From Tillandsia leiboldiana (Eukaryota; Streptophyta; Magnoliopsida; Poales; Bromeliaceae): a stretch of 64,000 bases of DNA. The translations under genes were made by a program, and so were the position numbers. The stretch lies in NCBI GenBank assembly GCA_029204045.2, contig CM055065.1:51179020-51243019 (forward strand), given 5' to 3'. Of this stretch, positions 1 through 13,400 are shown piece after piece (position 1 is the stretch's first letter; each line of letters begins with the position of its first letter). The notes below the pieces were generated by a model. That model made no database searches and had not been told where the DNA came from. It saw only the letters and a list, made by a program, of their open reading frames with translations.

Positions 1-2094
1 CTGCCAACTTAAGGGAGGAACTTTCCTTTTTAAGTAAAGTGAAAAATAATAGATCTTTAAAAATATAAAAGAATTATAAATTTTTTCTAACTATTAAAAA
101 GTTATTATGTTTAAAAAAATCAAAAATTTAAAATTATTATTTATTTATATTCAAAAATTTAAAATTTAAAATTTAAAATTTTTAGAGTCACATGAAATTC
201 TAAATAAAATAAAAAAATAGTCTAAATAAATTACAAAAGTAAATAAATAAATAAATAAATAAATAAAAATAAATTTATTGAGTAAAAAAAAATGAAAAAT
301 AGATATATCAAATCAACAATTGTTCAAATTCAAAATAAATTTATATTTTATTTTTGATTCATAAATTTTAAAATAATTTTTAATTTAATTTTAACCCACT
401 TTTAATTGAAATTTGATAATTGTTAATTCAAACTTAATATCCAAAACTAAATTTAACTCACAATTTAAACAAAAATTTTAATTAAAATTATAAATATTAA
501 TTTAAATTATATTACTAGATTTCAACTTCGAATTTCATGTGAAACAAAAATTAAAATCAAATAAAATTAAATTTTAATAAAAATTTAAAATTAAATTCAA
601 ATCTGAATTAAAAAATTATGTGAAAATATTCAATATATATCAACAATAATGTAAATTTTAATCAAGATATAATTTCTATATTTTAATAAAATATAGGAGA
701 TGAATTTGTTTCTTTTTTATTCAAATTTATGAATTTAATATTATATGATTTAAATTTAAATTATATAATCTTCTATTAAACATGTAAGCTATATAGTGTA
801 ATTTTTAAATAAATATATGAAAATTAAAAATTTTAATTTACAAAAAAATGCTATTAAATTTTATCAAAATGATACTCGGATCAAATTCAAATCCGTTGTT
901 ATAGTATTAAAAGAGAAAAAATTTTATGATCCATATATATTTCCGGACAATAGCGAAACTTTCCACTTTTAGGCTATTTGCCACAGTAGCAATTTTTGAC
1001 TTTACCTAAAAAAGAAAGTCCATTAAAGGACTGAATTTGACCCAGCTCCAATCTTTTAAGACTAAGCCTGTAGGCTTTACTAACCAGGCCTAAGCCCAGT
1101 CCGGCTTTCGTAGGCCGGGTTAGACCTGGGTTTTCCAGGCCCGATCGACCCGGCCCGGATTTTTTAATTCTACTTCTATTTCTAGCTATTAAAATACTAT
1201 TATGGTTATAAATAATTAAAATTTTAAAATTTTTAATTGTTTATACAAAAATTTAAAATTTACAATTTTAAAAATAAAAAATAGAATAAACGTTTTAAAA
1301 TTGTATAAATCTTTTGCAAATTTTGTGGACGTGAATGAAACAAAAAAAAAAAAAATAATTAAATTAGGTGAAAAAACTTTAATTAAAATCTCAATGGAAT
1401 AAAATTTAAAATTTTTAAAAAATATTTTTTTTTTTTGCATATTTTTAAAGTGAAAAGTTTGTATATACATTTTTAAATATGGGCTTTCTCGGGAGCTGAA
1501 GATAGGCCAAGCTCTCTTGGGGCTGTCGGAGTTGAAATAAGGAACCCAATTTATTCGGATATATGGTAAAGGCTGAGCTGGGCTGGCCCAGCCCAAGTAT
1601 TTTTATTTTAGGTTTTAAAATTTTTTATCTTTAAAAATAGAAAAGAAAATTCTATATTTTTATCAAGGTGAATTTACTTGTATTTAAAAAATATACCAAA
1701 ATATTCAATCCGTTTCAATAATCAGGTAAAATATAAATTAAAATACCTAAAATTTAAAATTTTTAATTTACCATCTATATCTTCATTACTTTCTAATGCC
1801 TTGATTAATAAAATTATTAAGGCACAAAGAAATAACATTAAATTTTATTAAAAAGATACTCAGATAGTATGTTTTGTCTCCGAATTTTAATTTTATATTT
1901 GATTTTAAAAATTTTAAATTTAAATTTTAGAATTCGAATTGAAAAATTAATTTTAGATTTTGAATTGGAGTAAGTAAGCCGTTATTGAAAATTCCCCCCA
2001 GGAGTAATCGACCCAGCTTCAATGATCCCGGCTCGGGTCGGCCCGGTCTGATCCTAAACAGGTCTCAGTGCACGTTTTAAAGGCCTAAACAGGT
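1..2094. other. AT-rich intergenic DNA
   Basis: No coding potential is supported here. The stretch is dominated by A/T runs of the AATTTAAAATTT kind and includes a (AAAT)n tract near 240-267. Two GC islands rich in GGCCCGG and CCGGGCC words interrupt it near 1040-1170 and 1480-1600. Open frames here come from low-complexity sequence and are not gene-like. Confidence 0.7.
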
Positions 2095-2520
2095 CTATGC
2101 GCAGCCCCGGGTCGGGTCTGCACTACGCTGCTCGGCTCGGCTCCGCTAGGCTAGGCGCGGCTCGGTGTTGCTCAGCTCGGCTCGGCTCGACTAGGCTAGG
2201 CGCAGCTCGGTGTTGCTCGGCTCGGCTAGGCTCGGTGCGAATCGGCGCGGCTCGCATGGTACGGACCGTCAGGGCACCTGGTAGCCTTTTTTTAATGCCG
2301 GAATGGGCTGAGCCCGGCTCAGCCCGACATTTTTAAGGGGAAGGCCCAGCCCGTCTTCTATGACCGGAACGACTCGGCGCGTCTCGGCGCGGCGCGGCTC
2401 GACGCGGCTCGGCTCAGCTCGGCGCAGCTCGGCTCGGCGGGGCTCGGGTCAGGTCTGGTCAGCCCGGCCTGGCCCAGCATGATTTTTAATTCGGACCTGG
2501 TCGGGATGGGCTCAGGCAAA
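2095..2520. repeat. GC-rich island with ~46-bp tandem units
   Basis: A strongly GC-rich block sits in AT-rich DNA. Within about 2131-2255 a unit of roughly 46 bp, containing CTAGGCTAGGCGC and GCTCGGTGTTGCTC, occurs twice with small changes. The rest is made of CTCGGC and GGCTCGG words. The Arg/Ala/Ser-rich open frames on both strands are by-products of this repeat. Similar but shorter islands recur near 3740, 4520, 4850, 5585 and 6080. Confidence 0.6.
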
Positions 2521-3344
2521 TAGAAAACTATGAAGGACAAAATGATTATAATTTTAAAATATGTAATTATTTATACAAAAATAAATATATCAAATAAACA
2601 ATTGTTTAAATTCAAATAGTAAATTAGAAATTAAATTTATATTTTAAGTTTGATTCATATAATTAAATATAATTAATAATTTAATTTTAATCCACTTTAA
2701 TTAAACATGTAAATTTATAATTTAATCTTGTATTAAACATGTAAATTACATAGTGAAATTTTTAAATAGATATATAAAATTTAAAATTTTTAATTTATCA
2801 TCTAAATTTTTATTATTCTCTAACGTTCCATTCTGGTCCAATACCGGTTTGATTCCGATCCAACCAGTTTTTAAAAATATAAAAGAATTAATCAAAATTG
2901 TTAATATTTTAATTATTTTTGTACACAAAAATAAAATTTACAATTTAAAATTTGCTAAGTCACATGAAATTCTAAATAAAATAAAAAAATATACAAAAAT
3001 AAATTACAAATATAAATAAAAATTATGTTCGATGAATAAATTGATTTTAAAATATATATGTCAAATCAGTATTTGTTTAGATTCAAATAGTAAATTAAAA
3101 ATTAAATTTATATTTGTATTTTTATTCATAAATTTAAATATAGTTTCTTATTCAATTTTAATCCACTTTAATTAAAATTTGTTAATTGTTATTTCAAATT
3201 TAATATCCCAAACTATATTTCGCTCACAATTTAAACTCAAATTTTAATTTATAATTTATAATTTTTTTAAAAAATTATATAAATAAATTAATATATGGTT
3301 TATATATTTTTAAATTAGATATAAATAAACTAAGATACATTTAT

Positions 3345-3348
<4 letters not shown>
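2521..3348. other. AT-rich intergenic DNA
   Basis: Low-complexity AT-rich sequence related in style to 1-1000. A short GC patch lies near 2820-2870. I see no gene, RNA or clear element boundary. Confidence 0.6.

Positions 3349-3409
<61 letters not shown>
3349..3409. repeat. (AT)n microsatellite
   Basis: About 30 uninterrupted AT dinucleotides. Confidence 0.95.
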
Positions 3410-3414
<5 letters not shown>

Positions 3415-3600
3415 GTTATTTTTCTTGAATCTAAATGAATCCAACATATAAATATGCGTTTTTAAAATAAATATATTTAAATTTAAATTTTCATTCTATT
3501 AAAAAATTAAAATTTCTCATCATTTAAAACTCAGAGAGTTATAGTTATATAATTTCAGTAACCAAATTATAGTAAAATAAAATTATTCCCAAGAGGTAGC

Positions 3601-3723
3601 GAGTATGGTCACCCTTAGTGAAGTTACCCCGCTACAACATTGGCCCATTTGCCATAAAATATTTTTTTTATGGGAATTCACATATCAAAATTTTGAGGTC
3701 ACGAATACTGGGAGGTGACCGTA
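3601..3723. repeat. ~125-bp inverted-terminal repeat, copy 1
   Basis: It begins GAGTATGGTCACC and ends GGGAGGTGACCGTA, so the ends are imperfect inverted repeats. The interior shares the words GTTACCCCGC and CCCATTTG with copy 2 (4359-4485). It is followed by a GC island (3740-3910) whose sequence also resembles the one after copy 2. The size and ends suggest a MITE-like element. I could not define a target duplication. Confidence 0.6.
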
Positions 3724-4187
3724 GCGATTATTAATAGAGATTCAAACGGGCCCAGTACAGCTCGGCCCGGCCCGGCCCGACCTATTCCGAACAGACGGGC
3801 AGGGCTGGGCCCACAGATTTAGCCTTGTACGCCCGAGCCGTAATGGGATTTGGCAGAATTAGTGGGCTCTCTTCTCCCGACTTCTAAGGGCCCAAGAGAG
3901 CCCATATTCAATAAAATTTTAAAGTCAAATGAAATTTAAATTAAAGTTAAACATATATACTTATAAATAAATTAAAATATAAATATTGATTGTGGTTAAT
4001 AAAAAGTTAATATAACATCTAATAGATAGAATTGAGATAACTTTTAAATATTCTTTCATTTTTAGATGAATATTTAAAAGTTAAATTAAGGTATGATATA
4101 TAAACATTTTTTTTATAAAATTAAGCTGATGAATTTAGGTTTTTTTTAAAAAAACTAAATTCTTCATGATTTTTTGAATAAATATGA

Positions 4188-4287
<100 letters not shown>

Positions 4288-4358
4288 GATTGATTTTAAA
4301 ATTCAAATAACAATTAACTAAGCATGGACTAACCAAATAACAATAGGACCAAAGTAGT

Positions 4359-4485
4359 GAGTATGGTCACTCCCGGTGAGGTTACCCCGCATGCAACATC
4401 GTCCCATTTGTAGCAAAATATATGTTTTTTTAGGAATGGGCATAAAAAAAATTAAGGTAACAAATATGGGGAGGTGACCGTACTC
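4359..4485. repeat. ~125-bp inverted-terminal repeat, copy 2
   Basis: The best-preserved copy. The left end GAGTATGGTCAC and the right end GTGACCGTACTC are inverted repeats with one mismatch. It is followed by a GC island similar to that after copy 1, so the duplicated unit may be larger (about 4359-4680 compared with 3601-3910). Confidence 0.65.
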
Positions 4486-4882
4486 TGTTACTTAGAGCCC
4501 ATTATTATTAGAGATTAAAACAGGTCCAGCTCAGCTCGGCCCGGCTTAAAGAAACGGATCGGACTGGACCTACAGATTTAATATAGAATCCGAGCAGGTT
4601 GCATCCGGCCCGGTCTATTCCGCACAAACAGGCCGGGTTGGGCCTACAAAATTAGAGCCCAAGAGAGTCCATATTTATAAATTTTTTAAACTTTTATTCA
4701 AATACTTTTTAAAATTTATTTATTTTTGTTAATTTTTTTAAAAAAATTAAATTTTAAAATTATTATTTTTTAACCATAAAAGCTTTTTTAATAGTTAATC
4801 TTTTGGATTTTTAAATATAATTTTTTTTAAATCCTAAACAAAAACACTACGACCGGCCCGGACTGGTACGGCCCGTTTTAGG

Positions 4883-4956
4883 ATAAGGGTCCATATTCTC
4901 GGCTCGGCCCGGATCGATCATAAGGGTCCATATTCTCGGCTCGGCCCGGATCGATC
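4883..4956. repeat. Exact 37-bp tandem duplication
   Basis: Two adjacent identical 37-bp units (4883-4919 and 4920-4956), each starting ATAAGGGTCCATATTCTCGG and ending GATCGATC, inside a GC island. Confidence 0.9.
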
Positions 4957-5013
4957 GGGTCGGACCAGATTCGGCCCGGTCCGGCCCGACCCTCAATTGA
5001 CAAGTAGTTGTTT

Positions 5014-5139
5014 GAGTATGGTCACCCACCAGTAATCTCACCTCCATTTACAAAGCCGAACAATTTGGTGAAAAATAAATTTTTTGTGGGTCGGGCCTAA
5101 AATATTCGCGGTGACAATTACCGGGAGGTGAGCGTACCT
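5014..5139. repeat. ~125-bp inverted-terminal repeat, copy 3
   Basis: It starts GAGTATGGTCACCC and ends CGGGAGGTGAGCGTACCTC. It is more diverged internally than copies 1 and 2 but keeps both ends and the same length. A short (AT)n tract follows at 5147-5170. Confidence 0.55.
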
Positions 5140-5170
5140 CGCGCACATATATATATATATATATATATAT

Positions 5171-6326
5171 GATAATTTTTAGGCCTATAAATTTCTAAAT
5201 AGAATACAATTTTTTTTAAAAAAATATTTAAAAATAAATTAGTTTTTGAAAAATATACCGATTTAACAATAGATCCATCAAATTAGCAATTGTTTAAATT
5301 TTTATTAAATTTAAAATTTATGTTTGATTTATAAATTTAAATAAAAATTTATAATCAAATAAAAATAAAATTATTTTGAAATGAAATGAATATTTAAAAT
5401 TAAATTTAAATTTGATTATTTGTTGCGATCAATAAAGAATTAATACAACTACTAAATACTAATAGATAGAATTGAGATAATATTTAAATACTCACTTAAA
5501 AAAAGATATTGAATGATATAAAAATTTATAAATTTAATCTTATATAATTTAAATTTGAATTTAATTAATAAATTTATAAATTTTCGGCTCGGCCTGGTCT
5601 GAAGGACTATTAAAAAGCCTAAGGCCAGCAGCACGGGCCTTGCCGGATCAAAAATAGGTGGCCATTTTTTATGAGCGACTAGGCCTAGCCTGGCTAGAAC
5701 TGCAGTACTGACTTGCAAGGCCCGGCTCGTTTGTCTAAAATAAAAAGTTTTTATTTTTTGTGGGGGTTTAATCTAATCCAGAGAATCTTGCACCTCTTCT
5801 CGTGAGTGTTTTTTTCTTTTTCTTTATTATTATTATTTTTATTTTTTTTGATACTTTACTTTTTAACTTTGAGCCCCAAATTTAAATTTTTTAATCAAAT
5901 TAAAATTTCTTTTTTCCCCCTTGCCAAGTCCCTTCTTTCAAAAGCTTGTAAGTTGAACAATTAAGTACCGAATTTTGCCATGTAGCCTTTTTTTTTTTTT
6001 TTTTTTTTCATCACGATTTTATTTTATTTTATTTTATTTTATTTTTTTTTACAGAATAAACTTGATGGTCCTTTTAGCACCTGATATTGCAAGTTGTTCC
6101 CGGCTGACTCAGACCTATGGCCTACTGGAGTTTGGGCCTACATTGAGGCGTACATTTTCTACAAGGCCGGGCCAGCCCTATAAGAAATAAACCAGCCCAA
6201 ACTTGCATTAGTCCACCCCTACTTATGTACTTCGCACGGTCTCTGCGCTGGGAAAGAGCATGACATTATTCTTACAACATGAATATAAGATGCGAAAATT
6301 ATGTAACGAACAACCTCCTAAGAGAG

Positions 6327-6368
<42 letters not shown>

Positions 6369-6437
6369 AAAAGAAAAAGAAAAAAAGGGACTTCTCACCT
6401 CTAATAATTCCGGTCAAAATAGTCTACATGTCTCGAG
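5171..6437. other. AT-rich intergenic DNA with GC islands and poly(A)
   Basis: No gene is supported. GC islands lie near 5580-5730 and 6080-6190. A (TTTTA)n/poly(T) region lies near 5980-6050, and a poly(A) run of about 40 lies at 6327-6366. The Lys-rich and Phe-rich open frames are homopolymer artefacts. Confidence 0.6.
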
Positions 6438-7012
6438 CATAGTTAGTTAATTCGGATTCGGCAAAAATTCGGTACGGATATAATACGGATAAAATTCGTA
6501 TCATAATTTTAAAATTCGTTAAAAAATTCGGCTAAAAAATGGGCTCGTCAATTATTCGGATACGTGATTTATACGGAAATAATACGTTCACTAATTAAAA
6601 ATTCGGGATAAAAAATTCGGCTATTAAATTAAAAAAAAATTAAAAAATTTATACTATTAGTATAAATAATTATAATTTTTTAAAATAATTTAATCAATTT
6701 ATTTTAGAAATAAATAAAATATTTATTTAGAATAAAAAAATAATAATTTTAAATTATTTCCGACAAATAATTTTAATTCGGATTTTCAATAATTCGCGAA
6801 TAATTCGTGAATTGACTAACTATGCTTTGAAAAAAAACGAAATTTTCACCCAAAAATTCATAATTCGTGAATAATTCGCGAATAATATTTTTTGATTCAA
6901 AAATTCATGAATTATTCTGAATTTTTGAAAAAAATCGAAAATGACACGTTTAATTCGGATTCTCAATCATTCATGAATAATTCGTGAATAATTTGCAAAT
7001 TAACTAACTATG
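6438..7012. mobile_element. hAT-like MITE with 8-bp target duplication
   Basis: The element has perfect 15-bp terminal inverted repeats: CATAGTTAGTTAATT at the left end and its complement at the right. It is bordered by identical 8-bp direct repeats, GTCTCGAG, at 6430-6437 and 7013-7020. An 8-bp duplication is typical of the hAT superfamily. The interior is AT-rich with repeated AATTCGTGAATAATTCGCG words and no transposase. A further terminus-like sequence at 6810-6824 (14 of 15 matches) shows the last ~48 bp are duplicated. The right end lies 283 bp before the KTN80 start codon, so the element lies in that gene's promoter region. Confidence 0.8.
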
Positions 7013-7294
7013 GTCTCGAGTAGCCACGGCCAGTACACCGCCACTCGTACCCACCCCTCGTACCCACGCACGCACACACGCACACGCACAAACGCCGAAA
7101 CGCACAATCTCTCTCTCCCTCCTCCACCTCCTCCTCCCCCTCATTTCCCTTCCTCGCTAATCATACGTGATAGTCGGAGCAGCGCGTCCATCGCCGCTTC
7201 TTGGCCGGATCTGAACAGTGAGTACCGTACGTACGTACGTACGGTTTCACTCTCCGCGATTCGGTTGGTGGCGGGGGAAGATTTGCGGAGGAGA

Positions 7295-7394
7295 ATGGAA
7301 AAGCGCGGCTACAAGCTCCGTATCCTTCGGGCGTTTGATTCTTCGGCCTTTTCTGCCTCTCTCTGTCCCCTCCCTATTCGATCCGTCTCTTCGA

Positions 7395-7441
<47 letters not shown>

Positions 7442-10400
7442 CTTCTGGATTTTCCCATCTCGTCTCCAATGCCTTTGCTACGGTTACAAAACCCTTTGCC
7501 TGGCGCAAATAAACTCAGTTGGTTTGGATGAACTGCAGTATCGTCCGATTATGCTTTGTACACATTTCCTTTGTTACCGGTTATGAGAAAATGGTTCTGC
7601 AGGATAGGTGGTAAAATTGATGGTTTCTTCACCCCGATGTGTTGGATTTCATTTTTATTTTATTTTATTTTATTTTGTTAGCATAACCTTTCTTAACCGG
7701 AGGTTAATTTAGACGAGTTCGCGGCGCATTCGTCTAATGTCAATTGTGTTAGCATCGGGAAGAAATCAAACAGAGTGTTCATCACTGGTGGTGAGGACCG
7801 CAAGGTGAACCTGTGGGCAATCGGCAAACAAACGCCGTTGCTGGTGAGTCCGTACTTGCTCTTTCTATTTGCTTGTTTTCATTCTCTAATGTATCTTGTC
7901 ACACTGGGTGCTTCAATCTATATGTCTTTTCTGGGACTAGTGGGCTACCTATCCACCAGTTTAGGCTATCCAGGATACTTAAATATCATACTTCAGCTTC
8001 TCAAAAGGATTATCTTCATACCCTACTATTATTACTCTGCTCGCCTTGTCAAATTTTCTTCAGTTTTTCTTTTCTCTTCTTGTTGGTTTCTTTATCCTCT
8101 CTTGTCGTCTATTAATCTCCTGTCTTCTGACTTCTGAGATAATTTTATTATGTTGCTTATATGGTGGCTTGTTTTTTTTTTTTTTTTTTAATACATTTTT
8201 TTTATGGTTGTTTCCATTGATGGTTTCTTCATGCGCGTTCAAAATATGTGCAGAGCTTAGCAGGCCACACAAGTTCGGTTGATTCTGTAGCTTTTGATAC
8301 AGCAGAAGTATTGGTGCTCGCAGGATCTTCCAGCGGTACAATTAAGCTTTGGGATTTGGAAGAGGCAAAGAGTAAGAAGTGGACCTGCTTTTTGAGGAAA
8401 ATTGGTTATTGATAATTATTGATGTATAACTTATTACTCAACATGAGTCGTGAATTATAAATTCATGAATTGTTTGTGGTCTTCAAGCGTGGGATGTTCA
8501 AAAGCCACAACTTATAAATGCCTGCATTATATAGATTTTGTTATGCCTGTGTATTTATTGGTCTATTAATTTATATTCGCTCTACTGTTCTCATCTCTTA
8601 TGAATGCATACCCTCAATGGCTCAATCAGACACCAAACAAAAAAAAAGAAAAAAGAAAAATATTCACTGTGAAAAAACCTAATTTTTTCATGCCAACAAG
8701 ATTACCACAAGCAGCAAGCAATAAGTTTGACCTCTATAATCAATTGGTGCTTTTAGTGTTGTAGAATGCTCCTCTTTTAGGCAAATTAGCTTTTCCTGAT
8801 GTGCTCCGACTTCTAGGTAAATAGCATTAGCGACAAAACTTACAAATTTTGTTCTGTATTTCTCGATTTTTAGATTTGATTTAAGGCTCTATGCTGAACA
8901 GTAACAAGGGGGAAAGATCTGGATTGTTTGGTAAGAGTCGGAGCTTTTTCCATGGATATGCTCTTTGTACTTCTTAAGACTTGCACTTTGTTTCTTTGTT
9001 CAGTGATGAATGCCAGTCTTAAGCTTGTAAACTGCATATATTATCAGTAAATTTTACTTACTAATCGCCAGATAGATGAATTTTATGCTCCAGGGCATAA
9101 ATATTCTGATTTAATTGTTTTTTATGGCGAAGTGTAGTTGTGCGAACTCTCCCTGGGCACAGATTAAATTGTACATCTGTTGAATTCCATCCGTTTGGTG
9201 AATTCTTTGCATCTGGTTCTTTGGATACTGATCTTAAGATCTGGGATATTAGAAAAAAGGGATGCATTCACACCTATAAGGGTCATTCACGAGGAATTCG
9301 GACAATAAGATTTACCCCAGATGGGCGTTGGGTTGTTACTGGCGGAGACGATAATGTTATTAAGGTAATACTAGTTTTATATTATCACATCAACTCGTGC
9401 TCTTTGTTATCATGAAAAGAACAACTAATGACCCATTGATTACTGGTATAGTTATGGGATCTGACGGCAGGGAAACTTCTACATGATTTTAAGTTCCATA
9501 ATGGGCATATCCGGTGCATAAATTTTCATCCTCATGAGTTTCTACTTGCAACTGGTATCTCATTTATCCTGTATTTTTACTTCCGATTTTGTTGCTTGAT
9601 AATACATTTTCTTTTGTTTGTTATGTTCTCTTTGGTTTAGTGCTTCTAATTCTATAACTTGGCTGTTGCATTTTAGACACTCTGACCGACTTGTGTAGTA
9701 TATCTTAGTATATCTTGGAGCTTTACAATTACAAATATTATCTTGTCATAAAAAAAAAAACTATATTTGGAAGGAACTTCAGCCTATTGTTTTTGTTGGC
9801 AGTCGAAAATCCAATTAGAAGTTGACATTTCCCTAAAGGAATCTTGAAACTGGAAGTTTCTAGTCAATGAATGAAACCTTTAAAATATACTCATTTAGAT
9901 GAAGAGGACAAGTGAATAACTATAAGTTTATTGTCCATAGGTTTACTAGGTAGACTAACATTATAGTACCATCAAAAGTGGTTCTAATACCAAAAGCTCA
10001 ACTAGGTCACTAATTTTAGTAATTTGATAGACGTCCCTTTAACAAAATGGCAGAAAATGCTTGTGCCCAAGATTTTGATATTAGTGCCATGCTTTGCTTA
10101 TATACCCTAGTGTTTTCCCGATATCTTCGTATGTGCGATTACATGAGAAGTTGAGATGTGACATTTACCGCTAGAGTTATATATGTTTTCAGGTTCTGAA
10201 GCGGTAAGCAACTTTCCAGAGATTGTATTGAAACAACTGAGCTTTGTTAAGGGTTAAAGGGGCAACATTTGATTAACAAACCCAACATTATCTCTGAATC
10301 ACAATGATGAATTAGATGGCCTTGATTACAGGAGCATTTGTTTTACTATTACCTGACATTTATAGTACATGACTAGATTTTTATTTTTCTATTTTGATTT

Positions 10401-13400
10401 TGGCATAATTCCTCCAACTATATTTGCTTTATCTATATGCTTGCCACTTGCTGTTTCTCATTTTAATATCAGAAAACTGGGAGAGTATTTTTTGTGCTGT
10501 TCAGTTGAATGCCTGATGAAATGATTATTCCCTTGCTTTATGATGTTTCATATTTTGGAGCATAATCAATGCATAGTGCCTGACTAGTATATATCCTCTT
10601 ATAATGTACTAAAGCTGTGCTAGCATGAGAGATTATATTTTTGACTTGGTTGATGGTTACAAATCTGGTTTGTGAAGTTAGTGGACTTTTCTCCAATGCG
10701 CAGTTAGTGCAGCATGTCAACAGGCCATATCTTTTAATCATGAGATTATTTTATGAATGGTTTCCAGGGTCAGCTGATCGGACAGTAAAATTTTGGGACC
10801 TAGAAACTTTTGAGCTAATAGGTTCTTCAGGACCTGAGGTATGTCTGGCCATTGTATTGTTGAGGAATGATAAACTTTCCTGCAGTTCTCTAGATACTCA
10901 CTTCTTTTATTGCTGTTACTCAATCCATGATAAAATTTCATTCTAGTTTGACCTATTTGCTTTACATTTTTTGTTTGATTAGGCCATTTTCTTACCTGTC
11001 AGTTTATTGTTTTTAATTTTCTTTGCTTCATTGAACTCTAAATATTGCAGTTTGTTGCATGCATTTTAATTCTAATTCATTTTACTAGAGCTACTCTTTA
11101 TATCTTCTTTTTCCATTTCTTTTCGTGGTTTCTCTCCATAAACTTGGAAGCTTGCAATATTTTTTAAGATCTTTTCTCAGGTTGCTCCAAATAGAAAATG
11201 CAAGCAAATGTAAGAAACAAGAAAAACAGATATTGTTTTATACATCTCTCCTCCAGAATAAATGACAACAGATTTTCCTTTTCTCCAGACTACTGGTGTA
11301 CGCTCTATGATTTTTCACCCAGATGGAAGAACATTATTTTGTGGGTTGGACATGACCTTAAAGGTGGATTGGTTTTTGACTTGTGGTATTTCTATTGTTG
11401 CCTTGGGTTGCTCTTATATATGAGTGTTTTTTAGGTGCTTTCTTGGGAGCCTGTAAGATACCATGATGTCGTCGACATGGGGTGGTCTACTTTGGCTGAT
11501 CTTAGTATTTATGAAGGAAAACTTTTGGGTTGCTCCTATCGTGAAAGTTGTGTTGGAGTTTGGGTTGCTGATATATCAGTAAGTGTGCACTTTTACTTTT
11601 GTTCAGACGATTCATTTTCTTTACATATATTAAAGATGTTTTTGGTTGTCTCAGCTCATTGGACCATATGCTCTTGGAGTGTTGCCCAAAAAAAATGGTT
11701 TAGCAGAGCCTATATATAGCCATGTGGAAGATCAATATATTAAGCCACCCGATAGTACTGCAAAGTCTAGTTCTGTATTGATGTCTCCACATCAGTCTAT
11801 GGAGTCAACAATAAGTATGTCTTGAAGCATTAAATTGACTAATTTCTTTTATTCATTAATAAAAAAAATCGCTTTTAAACCTTCATTTGACAATTTAATT
11901 AGTAGTACTCACTTCCATTGATCTATTCCTGTTTGTGACATGGTAATAGCTGATGAATGCTGTCAAAGTGGTCTACAAGGAATTGGTTCCATTTATAAAT
12001 CAACTTTAACTCCGACAAGTTCAGACGGTATCAAGAGGAATAAAAGTAGTTTATCCTGCAATAGTACTCCTGAAAGAGTTCATTCTAAGTTATCTGGCAA
12101 ATCGTTCACCATACGTACTACCACAATCAAAGTTGTTAAGGCTACAGAGAGTTCTCCTTCTAGTAGAAATGAATTAAGTTCTCCATCCAGGGTTCTATCA
12201 GTAAATTCGTCAACAGCTGGTGTAAATACTTCACCGAGCCTGAAGAAGGGTCCTACGTCCGACTCACGTCCTCTTAGAAATATTGAGGCAACTGCTGGTC
12301 CAGTTTCCATGCCTGTTATCATACCCAGAGATAGTGTAGACCTGGAAACATCAGGCAATAATAGAAAAGGAAGTTCAAGTACCAAGTGCGCAGTGCGTGA
12401 TAGTAAACTTTGCAGCGCAATTCACTTGCGCAGGCAATCTTTCGGTGGTGGCGCTAGTGATAGTGATAGCCAATTGACAGCATCTACTTCTGAACCTTTC
12501 TGTAATATGAATGATGATTCAGGTGTAACTGATTCAAACTTGCACTCTAGACTAACTGTCAGCCATAAGATTCTAGAAGCTGATGAGAAAAACCGGACAA
12601 ACACCAGAGATGTTTCAAAAAAATTTGAAAGCATCATGTCATTGGCGCAACCTTTACATAATGACAAATGTAAAGCTCTTTTGAAATTCAACAATTTCTC
12701 AAAGCAGCTTCCCAGTTAGAACATAACATCTAATAGTAAAAGTATTCCCTTCTTCCAGGCACTGAATCACCATGCTCGATCACTGAAACAGCAGGAGTTA
12801 AATATGTCAGAGGAGGTGGGTGTAGAATAAGTTGAGGCCCCTGCTATACATGTAATCTTGTTTAATAATGTTTACACACTTTCTGGCAGTTGCTGTTCAA
12901 CTAGGAAGGACACGGTCTCTAGTTGAAAGTTGGGAAAGGAGGGACAGATGTAACAGTAGTTATGCAGCAACTGTTAGTTCATCTTCTGAGCGAGTCACAG
13001 TAGCTGAGGGCGATATTCCCTTGTCGGTAAGCTGGTTAACATCAATTTGTTTAGCACTTCAATTGCTTGGATATGGGTGTGATGTCTTTTTTTCATTCAC
13101 TCTTCGATGAAATTCTATTTACAATCCTCAAGAAAGATTTATGTTTCTTTTGGCAGATTATTATCATGTACAACAAATATCCACTATTTATGACAGATTT
13201 GATGAGCCATTTGGTGCATTAGTTAAACTACTTGATGCTAACATGTTGCCTTCAGCCTTATTCTTGTTAAAAGCTCTTGTCTGTACTTTTTGGTTCATCT
13301 TTCTAGTGAGAATGTTTTGGCATTTCTTTTTTAACTTGTTATTGGAGTCACTATTGTATACTGCTTGGAAACGAGTTTATACTCAAGTGTCAAACTGAAG

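Noticed and set aside
6223..6442. Poly-Phe and poly-Lys open frames
   Set aside because: Translations of a poly(A)/poly(T) run.
13141..13398. 85-codon open frame inside KTN80 (candidate extra exon)
   Set aside because: Exon 12 (ends 13026) joins exon 14031-14150 in perfect phase with family-like sequence on both sides, and this frame has no WD40 or con80 character.
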